NCBI GenBank assembly: GCA_003219675.1
Contig: QHPW01000482.1
Coordinates: forward strand, 1-5,261
Direction of reading: 5' to 3'
Source: Verrucomicrobiota bacterium
Lineage (GTDB): Bacteria; Verrucomicrobiota; Verrucomicrobiia; Limisphaerales; AV2
DNA: 5,261 nucleotides
Shown here: piece by piece, positions 1 through 4,879 of the stretch
Position numbering within the stretch: position 1 is the first letter of the stretch
Layout: each line of letters opens with the position of its first letter
Position numbers and translations under genes: made by a program
The notes under the pieces: model-generated
Database searches by the model: none
Seen by the model: only the letters and a program-made list of their open reading frames with translations
Told to the model about the DNA's origin: nothing

Positions 1-189
1 AGGCCCGGCGCCGGGGTCTTCGGTCGGCACGATCAGAAACGCGTGGCCGCTGGCATTGGTGGTGCGCGAGTCAAAATGCTCCGCTTCGATCACGACTTGT
101 CCGCCCGACTCCTGGTAAACAGCGGCCTGGCTGCAGCGGGATGAAAGAAGCAGGGCGAAGATTATCAATCGGACAAATGAAAGTTTCAT
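1..189 (-). CDS. Secreted protein, N-terminal part only (runs off the left edge)
   Basis: The first 63 codons are visible and the gene continues beyond base 1. Residues 1-23 form a standard Sec signal peptide: a short basic start (MKLSFVR), a hydrophobic core at about 8-15 (LIIFALLL), and a likely cleavage site around Ser-Gln-Ala-Ala at 20-23. Cys19 is preceded by Ser-Ser-Arg, which is not a lipobox, so a lipoprotein is unlikely. The mature start contains GGQVVIEAEHFDSR (29-42). From memory, this 'VV-EAE-F' opening is common in large secreted Verrucomicrobiota and Planctomycetota proteins, often with carbohydrate-binding or beta-sandwich modules; the actual function lies outside the window. 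An in-frame ATG at 204 would add five residues (MNYCA). I prefer 189 because it gives a cleaner signal peptide. Neither start has a clear ribosome binding site. The gene lies 119 bases downstream of the response regulator on the same strand and is a plausible target of it. Confidence 0.8.
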   Translation of the reverse strand, partial: MKLSFVRLIIFALLLSSRCSQAAVYQESGGQVVIEAEHFDSRTTNASGHAFLIVPTEDPGAGP

Positions 190-220
190 AGCGCAGTAGT
201 TCATTGGGGACCAGTCTCTG

Positions 221-248
221 TATCTAGCGTGGGATGGGAAGTTGTCAC
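221..248 (-). promoter_or_regulatory. Weak candidate promoter for the secreted-protein gene
   Basis: Read on the minus strand, a -35-like GTGACA (243-248, five of six matches to TTGACA) is followed after 16 bases by a poor -10-like TAGATA (221-226, three of six matches). Transcription would start near base 214, about 25 bases before the ATG at 189. The -35 box lies inside a small perfect inverted repeat, TTGTC-ACGCA-GACAA (242-256). The match is weak, and such boxes occur by chance. Its value is mainly that it would place the inverted repeat at 269-292 roughly 66 bases upstream of the start, a usual site for an activator. Confidence 0.25.
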
Positions 249-268
249 GCAGACAATAGTTCGATTTT

Positions 269-292
269 GGAGTAGAACTTTTTTCCTACTCC
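269..292. promoter_or_regulatory. Inverted repeat, candidate response-regulator operator
   Basis: GGAGTAG (269-275) and CTACTCC (286-292) are perfect 7-base inverted arms around a 10-base T-rich centre. The element sits in the 119-base gap between the response regulator's stop codon and the secreted gene. It is not a good intrinsic terminator: the stem has only 7 pairs, and on the minus strand it is followed by AAAATCG, not a run of T. Each arm, read outward-in, contains TACTCC. This resembles the TACYYMT heptamer known for NarL, the founding member of the regulator's family, but with a different spacing. The operator role is inferred; the symmetry is seen directly. Confidence 0.4.
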
Positions 293-308
293 CGTAGCAG
301 TGAATCGT

Positions 309-941
309 TCAGTCCAGCATCACGATGCCCCGGCGCAACGCGGTCGTGGCGGCCTGGGTGCGGTCGTTCACGCGCAGTTTGGTGAGGAGGCTGTTCACGT
401 GATTCTTGACGGTGCTTTGAGTGATGTTCAGGGCGGTTGCAATTTCCTTGTTGCTCATGCCCTCAACGATGAGTTCGAGCACTTCCAATTCGCGCGCGCT
501 CAATTCCGGCCCGGGAATGCGCTGCGCCAGACGGCCGGCAACCGCCGGAGGAATACAGTATTGTCCGTTGTAAACGGCCCGGACGTCGTTGAGAAATTCG
601 TCGCGGGGAATGTCCTTGATCAGATACGCCCGGGCGCCCGCCCGAAGGGACCGATAAATATTCTCGTCTCCATCGTAGGTGGTCAGCACAATGATCCGGG
701 CATCGGGAAATTCCTCGTGAATGACGCGGGTGGCCTCCACGCCGCCCAGGACCGGCATCCGCAAATCCATGAGCGTGATGTCGGGTTTGTGTGCGTGAAA
801 CAGTTCCACGGCCTCCCGCCCGTTCGCCGCCTCGGCGATCACCCTCATGTCCGGCTGAGTATCGATCATGCTGCGCAATCCCACCCGCACCACCAGGTGG
901 TCGTCCGCAATCAAAACGCGAATCACGTCAGGCCGGGCCAT
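309..941 (-). CDS. NarL/FixJ-family response regulator (receiver + LuxR-type HTH)
   Basis: This 210-residue protein is the DNA-binding output partner of the adjacent kinase. The receiver domain (about 7-122) has the acidic pair Asp13-Asp14, the phosphoacceptor Asp59 in TLMDLRMP, Thr87 and Lys109, so every residue needed for phosphotransfer is present. The C-terminal LuxR-type helix-turn-helix (about 146-207) reads LSARELEVLELIVEGMSNKE, followed by IATALNITQSTVKNHV, the usual scaffold and recognition helices. Length is typical for the family. I chose the ATG at 941. The frame extends to a TTG at 968, but that would add a low-complexity nine-residue leader (MVPTIPTPT) ahead of the usual receiver start. 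From 941 the gene overlaps the last 14 bases of the kinase gene, which indicates one transcript and probable translational coupling. No Shine-Dalgarno is visible. A phosphorylation-controlled transcriptional activator is the standard role; its targets are unknown, the downstream secreted gene being the best candidate. Confidence 0.96.
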   Translation of the reverse strand: MARPDVIRVLIADDHLVVRVGLRSMIDTQPDMRVIAEAANGREAVELFHAHKPDITLMDLRMPVLGGVEATRVIHEEFPDARIIVLTTYDGDENIYRSLRAGARAYLIKDIPRDEFLNDVRAVYNGQYCIPPAVAGRLAQRIPGPELSARELEVLELIVEGMSNKEIATALNITQSTVKNHVNSLLTKLRVNDRTQAATTALRRGIVMLD

Positions 942-3876
942 GGTCGGTGTTGGAATGGTTGGGACCAACGGGCACTTCGACCCGAACTTCCGTCCCTCGG
1001 CCCGGCCGGCTTCGCACGTCGAACCTTGCGCCCATCTGCTTCGCCCTTTCGTGCATCCCCAGCAGCCCGAAATGGGCGCCGTTGGCCGCCGTCAACCGGG
1101 GAAGATCGAATCCCTGTCCGTCATCCTGAATCCGCATGGCCACGCCTTGTTCCTGATAGTCCAGTTCGATGCAAATTTTTCCGGCGCGCGCGTATTTCAA
1201 CGAATTGGTAATGGCTTCCTGGCCGATGCGCAGCAGGTTGTTTTCAATCTTGGGCGGAAGCGGGCGCGCCGGAGTGCGGAGTTTCAACTGCACCTCCACC
1301 GGCTTGTCAGCCATCATCTGGCGGGCGGTTTCCACCAGCGCGCCGCCGAGGTCGCCGTTGTCCAGCGACGCGGAACGCAGGTTCATGACCGAACGGCGCG
1401 CCTCCGCCAGACTGTGGCGAACCATCTGCAACGCCACCTTCAAATGCTGCTGCGCGTGCCCGGGCGCCTCGGTCAGCTTGGCTGCGACCGCCTCCAACTG
1501 AAATCCGATTCCTGCGAAACCTTGCGCCAGTGTGTCGTGAAGTTCGCGCGCGATGCGACTGCGTTCGGCCAGCACCAGGGAGAATCTGTCGTGCGCCTGT
1601 TTCATACGCCGGCGGTGAAAGGCCCAGGCGCCGACAAAGACGGCGGCGGCGCCAAAGCAATAAAACCAGGCGGTCTGATAGAAATGAGGCGCCAGGGAAA
1701 AGGCAAAGGTCGCGCCGGCCTGGTTCCACACGCCGTCGCTGTTGCAAGCGCTGACCCTGAACCGGTAACTGCCGGGCGGCAGTTGATTGTAAACCGCGGT
1801 GCGGCGCGTTTCGGCCTCGACCCACTTGTCGTCAAGCCCTTCGAGTTTATACCGGAACCGGACTTTTTCCGGCGCCACAAAGCTGAGCGCGGTATAATGA
1901 AATCGCAGCTCGCGCGCGTTCGGCGGAAGTTTCGCCGGCAACAACGGATCGAAAGTTCGGTTGCCGGCCTTTGGATCGATCACCGCCAGGCCATTGACGG
2001 TTGGAAACCAAAGCCGGCCATCCTTGCTTCGGCATCCGGCGGATTGGGTTCCGCCCTCGCACTGGGTTGACTTCATGCCGTCGGCCAGGCCGTACGCCAC
2101 GCAGGGCAGCGCGCGAATTCGGCCAAGGTCGAAATCCTCCACGGCCTGCTTCGACAGACTGAAGATGCCGCGGTTGCTCGACATCCAGAGAGTTTGCCGG
2201 TCGTCTTCGAGAATCTGGAAAATAAGATTCTGAAACAGTCCCTCGCGCGATGTGTAAGCGGTGAACTTTCCTGCCCGGTAACGCGAGAGGCCGCGTTGTG
2301 TTCCCAACCATAGCGTGCCTTCGGCATCTTCATAAATGCTGTAAACCGCGTTGTGCGCGAGGCCGTCTTGAGTCGTGAAGACCGTGAACCTGCCGCCGTG
2401 ATAGCGGCACAGCCCGTCGTTTGCGCCGATCCAGATGTCGCCTGCGCGGTCCTGCGTAATTACACGAATCAGGACCCCGGGCAGACCGTCGCCGGTTGAA
2501 TAAGTCGAGAACGTTCCGTTCCGCCAGCGACACAACCCGCCGCCGCTGCCGCCAATCCAAAGGTTGCCCTCGCGGTCTCCAAACACGCTCCGTGTTCGAT
2601 GTTGGATCGGGAATCCCTGCGACCGGGTGTAGGAAGAGAAATGACCGTCGGCGTTCAGCGCGCAAAGCGCGGCCGGGTGTCCGGTGCCGAACCAGAGATT
2701 TCCGCCCCGGTCCTCGCCGATGGCCAGGATGAAATTTCCGGGGAGCCCATCTTCGCTGGTGTAATTGGTGAATTTGCCGTCCTGATACCGGCTCATCCCG
2801 CCGCCTTCGGTTCCAATCCAAAGCGCTCCATCATGGCTCGCGAAGACACACTTGGTAAAGTTGTTCACCAGACCTTCCCGGGTGGTATAGACTTTCACCC
2901 TGGCGTCCCGGAGCCGGGCCAGCCCGCCTCCGTGGGTCCCAATCCAGAGGCTTCGTTCCCGGTCTTCGTAGAGAGTCTCCACCTGGTTATGCGGCAGCCC
3001 GTCCTGTTTGGTGTAACTGGAAATTTTCTCATTCGCGAACCGGCCCAGCCCGCCCCAGGTGGCAATCCATAAATTGCCGTCGGAGTCCTGATAAATGTCA
3101 CGCACACGGTCGTCCGCCAAACCGCTGCTGGTTCTGTAGCCTGTGAATTGTCCGTTCTCGAATCGGGCCAGCCCGCCCCCGACGCTGCCGATCCAAAGCG
3201 CCCCGCTGCGATCGACGAAGACTTTCCGCACCGGGGCGTTGAGCGAGCCGTCCGGAAGCGTGCACGGATGAAAGCGTCCTTCAGAGAACCCGCTCACTCC
3301 GCCGCTCGTCCCGAACCAGAGACGGCCCTGGGAGTCTTCACAAATGGAAAAAACGCCCGGACCCGCAAGCCCGTCAGCGACGGTATAGGCGGTGAACTTC
3401 CCGTCGCGATAACGCGCCAGGCCGTTCCAGGTTCCCATCCAGAGGTTGCCCCGGCTGTCCTCATAAATATCCAATACTCCGTTGCCGGGCAGCCCGTCCT
3501 GGTTCTTGTAGCAGGTGAATTCGCCGTGAGAGAAACGGCTCACGCCCGCGTTGAAGGTGCCGATCCAGAGTTGCCCCGACCGGTCTTCATGAAGCGCCCG
3601 AATGTCGTTTGACTCCAGACCCGGATTGTTTTCAGCCTGAAAAACCGTGAACTTCACGCCATCGAACCGGGCCAGGCCATCACGCGTCCCTACCCACAAA
3701 TAACCGTCGCGCGTCTGCGTAATGGCTTGCACGGATACTTGCGGCAGCCCATCCCCTTCACCCCAGACGTTCTGATGGTACTGGGTGATGGCGGTGGAAG
3801 GATCGAGGGTAAGCGCGCTGTAAGAGAAGTCCAGAATGGCCAATGCCAAACCAAGCCTGGTTGCCGAGGCATTCAT
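928..3876 (-). CDS. Two-component regulator-propeller sensor histidine kinase (Reg_prop / Y_Y_Y / HisKA_3 / HATPase)
   Basis: A 982-residue membrane sensor kinase. Residues 7-24 form a weak export signal or anchor (LGLALAILDFSYSALTL, interrupted by Asp16). Residues 51-638 hold fourteen propeller-blade repeats of about 42 residues built on 'ED..G.LWIGT..GGL.R...G.F..Y...DGL', which fits two seven-bladed propellers. A Y_Y_Y immunoglobulin-like domain follows (about 655-730), then one membrane helix (about 736-753) and a basic stop-transfer HRRRMK. The cytoplasmic core has the HisKA_3 dimerisation helix with phosphoacceptor His780 (RIARELHDTLAQ), the N box Asn891 (QEAITNSLKYA), the G1 box DDGQGFD (918-924), and a G2 region FGLLGMHERA (936-945). 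All catalytic motifs are intact. Unlike Bacteroides hybrid systems with the same sensor, it has no fused receiver or regulator; that role falls to the overlapping downstream gene. The ligand is unknown; glycan fragments are a guess from those hybrids. No start codon lies nearby upstream in frame, and no clear ribosome binding site precedes the ATG. Confidence 0.96.
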   Translation of the reverse strand: MNASATRLGLALAILDFSYSALTLDPSTAITQYHQNVWGEGDGLPQVSVQAITQTRDGYLWVGTRDGLARFDGVKFTVFQAENNPGLESNDIRALHEDRSGQLWIGTFNAGVSRFSHGEFTCYKNQDGLPGNGVLDIYEDSRGNLWMGTWNGLARYRDGKFTAYTVADGLAGPGVFSICEDSQGRLWFGTSGGVSGFSEGRFHPCTLPDGSLNAPVRKVFVDRSGALWIGSVGGGLARFENGQFTGYRTSSGLADDRVRDIYQDSDGNLWIATWGGLGRFANEKISSYTKQDGLPHNQVETLYEDRERSLWIGTHGGGLARLRDARVKVYTTREGLVNNFTKCVFASHDGALWIGTEGGGMSRYQDGKFTNYTSEDGLPGNFILAIGEDRGGNLWFGTGHPAALCALNADGHFSSYTRSQGFPIQHRTRSVFGDREGNLWIGGSGGGLCRWRNGTFSTYSTGDGLPGVLIRVITQDRAGDIWIGANDGLCRYHGGRFTVFTTQDGLAHNAVYSIYEDAEGTLWLGTQRGLSRYRAGKFTAYTSREGLFQNLIFQILEDDRQTLWMSSNRGIFSLSKQAVEDFDLGRIRALPCVAYGLADGMKSTQCEGGTQSAGCRSKDGRLWFPTVNGLAVIDPKAGNRTFDPLLPAKLPPNARELRFHYTALSFVAPEKVRFRYKLEGLDDKWVEAETRRTAVYNQLPPGSYRFRVSACNSDGVWNQAGATFAFSLAPHFYQTAWFYCFGAAAVFVGAWAFHRRRMKQAHDRFSLVLAERSRIARELHDTLAQGFAGIGFQLEAVAAKLTEAPGHAQQHLKVALQMVRHSLAEARRSVMNLRSASLDNGDLGGALVETARQMMADKPVEVQLKLRTPARPLPPKIENNLLRIGQEAITNSLKYARAGKICIELDYQEQGVAMRIQDDGQGFDLPRLTAANGAHFGLLGMHERAKQMGARFDVRSRPGRGTEVRVEVPVGPNHSNTDHGPA
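1963..3726 (-). repeat. Fourteen degenerate ~125-base coding repeats (propeller blades)
   Basis: Within the kinase gene, blades begin near residues 51, 94, 136, 177, 218, 260, 301, 343, 385, 429, 472, 513, 554 and 615. On the plus strand the period shows up as recurring 'atccaaag/atccagag' words, the complement of codons for Leu-Trp-Ile-Gly. Spacing is 41-44 residues except between the last two, where 61 residues separate the cores. That stretch contains YGLADGMKSTQCEGG, which I recall as a conserved closing segment in this family. Blade 9 has an insertion after its GTG (GHPAALCALNADG), and blade 13 is degenerate (LWMSSNRGIF). The repeats are diverged, so they encode protein structure and are not a recent DNA expansion. 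Confidence 0.85.
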
Positions 3877-3931
3877 GGGAGCGGCAGCAAAATAGTTGTT
3901 GTTTGGCGAATATCCAAGACATTTTCCGGCT

Positions 3932-3980
3932 TCGCAACGCGGCCTTACAGGCTGCGACTTGGCGGGGCCTCCCAGCCTGT
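3932..3980. repeat. Overlapping, mutually exclusive inverted repeats upstream of the kinase
   Basis: ACAGGCTG (3947-3954) pairs perfectly with CAGCCTGT (3973-3980) across an 18-base spacer. The same AGGCTGC segment (3949-3955) can instead pair with GCGGCCT (3939-3945), six of seven positions, across a 3-base loop. A third pairing, TCGCA (3932-3936) with TGCGA (3953-3957), also competes. The block lies 56-104 bases upstream of the kinase ATG and could be in its 5' leader. It may be regulatory, or it may be a dispersed intergenic repeat; the 'GCAGCCTG...CAGGCTG' composition reminds me of repeats in Verrucomicrobiota genomes, but I cannot confirm this. Confidence 0.45.
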
Positions 3981-4011
3981 GCTTTCACAATACCTTTGCC
4001 TTTATAGATTA

Positions 4012-4073
4012 CTCTGCGCTCATCGCGTCTCGGCGGTTTCTTTTTCCACCGCAGAGTCGCGAAGATCGCAGAG
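4012..4073. repeat. Imperfect 26-base-arm palindrome, REP/MITE-like dispersed repeat
   Basis: The left arm (4012-4037) and right arm (4048-4073) match as inverted copies at 22 of 26 positions around a 10-base pyrimidine loop (TTCTTTTTCC). The right arm itself is built from a short repeating unit, CGCAGAG, seen at 4050-4056 and 4067-4073 with a degenerate copy between. Intergenic 'ACCGCAGAGACGCAGAG' elements are, as I recall, widespread in many bacterial phyla, and this appears to be a diverged member. It lies between divergent genes, so it is unlikely to be a terminator for either. No transposase gene is nearby. Confidence 0.65.
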
Positions 4074-4093
4074 AGGATCCTGCGGTCGGAGCG

Positions 4094-4118
4094 TTCTCTG
4101 AAGGGGGCATTCTCTGAA
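4094..4118. repeat. Short direct repeat TTCTCTGAA
   Basis: TTCTCTGAA occurs at 4094-4102 and again at 4110-4118, with copies starting 16 bases apart and both followed by a G-rich run. It could be a small duplication next to the palindrome or a pair of binding sites. Nothing in the sequence decides between these. Confidence 0.3.
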
Positions 4119-4390
4119 AGGGTAAGAAGAAGTCGTCGCCCTCAAAAATCTCTCATGAATCGGCGCTGCGGTCGCTGACACTCCGAACTGTTGACTTGAT
4201 TGGCTTGCGCCGCGGTGGAAATCTTTCCCCTGCGTTAAGAAGGCAGTCCGCGTGTGGCAATGGTTTGCTTCGCCACTATGGATGATGCCGCAATCAGGTT
4301 TTTCGCGACTTGCTGGCGTTTCTGCTCTCGCGAAACTGCAGAAGTGTTCGAATCACGACCGTGCAATCCGAGGCAAACAAACATTTCGCG

Positions 4391-4879
4391 ATGGAGGTGA
4401 CTTCCTGGTGGGGAAGAATTCTGGTCGGCCGCCGGCCCGCCAGAACGCTGGCGCGGCTGGTCGCGCTGATCGTCGTCAGCTTCGTGCTTTTCAAGTTCCT
4501 CTTCATCCCCATTCGGGTGGTCGGCAACAGCATGGCGCCGACCTACCACAATGGGCGCATCAATCTGATCAATCGGCTGGCTTACCATTGGCATGCGCCC
4601 AGGCGGGGGGACGTGGTCGCGGTTCGACAGGAAGGCACCTACACCGTGTTATTAAAGCGGATCGTGGGCATGCCGGGCGAACGGATCGAGATCCGCCGAG
4701 GCAGCGTCATCGTCAACGGCATCCCTTTGATTGAACCGTATGCCCGTGGCCGCGACATCCCGCCGCGGAACGAATTTCATCTGCGGGACGACGAGTACTT
4801 TGTCATCGGCGATAATCGCGATGTTTCGGTCTGTTTCCCGGTTTACAGGAACGACATCATCGGCAAGGCGGTGTTGTGA
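4391..4879 (+). CDS. Compact signal peptidase I (S26 family) with altered box E
   Basis: A 162-residue membrane peptidase expected to remove signal peptides from exported proteins, acting on the outer face of the inner membrane. One N-terminal helix (about 21-38) precedes box B, VVGNSMAPT, with nucleophile Ser47. RRGDVVAVR (71-79) matches box C. Box D, LLKRIVGMPGE, supplies the general base Lys89. Box E begins normally, GDNRDVS (140-146), but the usual Asp-Ser-Arg two residues later is replaced by Cys-Phe-Pro (148-150); the terminal IIGKAVL is kept. It is much shorter than E. coli LepB and close to the Bacillus Sip size. From memory, Verrucomicrobiota encode a family of short S26 proteins with similar non-DSR box E, so this may be a specialised paralogue and not the housekeeping enzyme. 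I chose the ATG at 4391 because MEVTSWWGR begins a sensible topology; the open frame extends to a TTG at 4310 and includes a GTG at 4361. No clear ribosome binding site is seen. It overlaps the next gene by 4 bases. Confidence 0.9.
   Translation: MEVTSWWGRILVGRRPARTLARLVALIVVSFVLFKFLFIPIRVVGNSMAPTYHNGRINLINRLAYHWHAPRRGDVVAVRQEGTYTVLLKRIVGMPGERIEIRRGSVIVNGIPLIEPYARGRDIPPRNEFHLRDDEYFVIGDNRDVSVCFPVYRNDIIGKAVL
4865..4871 (+). promoter_or_regulatory. Likely ribosome binding site for the NTF2-like gene
   Basis: AAGGCGG differs from AAGGAGG at one position and ends 4 bases before the GTG start at 4876. It is the best Shine-Dalgarno match before any gene in the window and supports the GTG start. It also encodes the conserved Gly-Lys-Ala end of the signal peptidase, so part of the match may be coincidental. 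Confidence 0.5.

Larger units (their letters stand above)
3877..4390. other. Divergent intergenic region with no convincing gene
   Basis: This 514-base stretch separates the minus-strand kinase from the plus-strand signal peptidase, so promoters for both should lie here. I find no open frame with recognisable protein features. It holds a GC-rich block with competing hairpins (3932-3980), a short AT-rich patch (about 3982-4011) that may include the kinase promoter, a long imperfect palindrome (4012-4073), and a short direct repeat (4094-4118). The stretch from 4120 to 4390 shows no structure I can name. A TTGACT at 4191-4196 resembles a -35 box but has no matching -10 box at the proper distance. 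Confidence 0.7.

Noticed and set aside
269..292. Intrinsic terminator for the regulator transcript
   Set aside because: The stem is only 7 pairs with a 10-base loop and has no following U-run on the minus strand.
958..969. Small inverted repeat GTTGG/CCAAC just upstream of the regulator ATG
   Set aside because: It is only five pairs with a two-base centre, lies in kinase codons, and is likely chance.
300..1211. A 303-codon plus-strand open frame opposite the response regulator
   Set aside because: It is a mirror of the conserved regulator and kinase end. The protein is Arg/His/Pro-rich with no domain.
868..2070. A 400-codon plus-strand open frame opposite the kinase C-terminal half
   Set aside because: It is exactly antisense to the Y_Y_Y, membrane and kinase domains, whose motifs are intact. 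Its translation has no recognisable domain, and GC-rich coding DNA commonly leaves the opposite strand open.
2599..3612. Plus-strand open frames of about 155 codons opposite the propeller, at 2599-3072 and 3148-3612
   Set aside because: Their apparent internal repeats (PEPG/PVF-like phrases) are the reverse reading of the blade repeats, not independent genes.
1963..3726. CRISPR or satellite-like array suggested by the regular ~125-base spacing
   Set aside because: The repeats are diverged, in frame, and encode propeller blades with the Leu-Trp-Ile-Gly core.
3727..4117. Plus-strand open frames crossing the kinase start and the intergenic palindrome
   Set aside because: They run through repeat DNA and antisense to the kinase signal region, with no recognisable protein features.
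4191..4196. TTGACT as a -35 box for the signal peptidase
   Set aside because: No acceptable -10 sequence occurs 15-19 bases downstream; the DNA there is CGCGGTGGAA.
4235..4734. Open frames overlapping the signal peptidase in other frames (minus 4235-4594, plus 4252-4734)
   Set aside because: Both lack domain features and conflict with the intact S26 motifs read from 4391.
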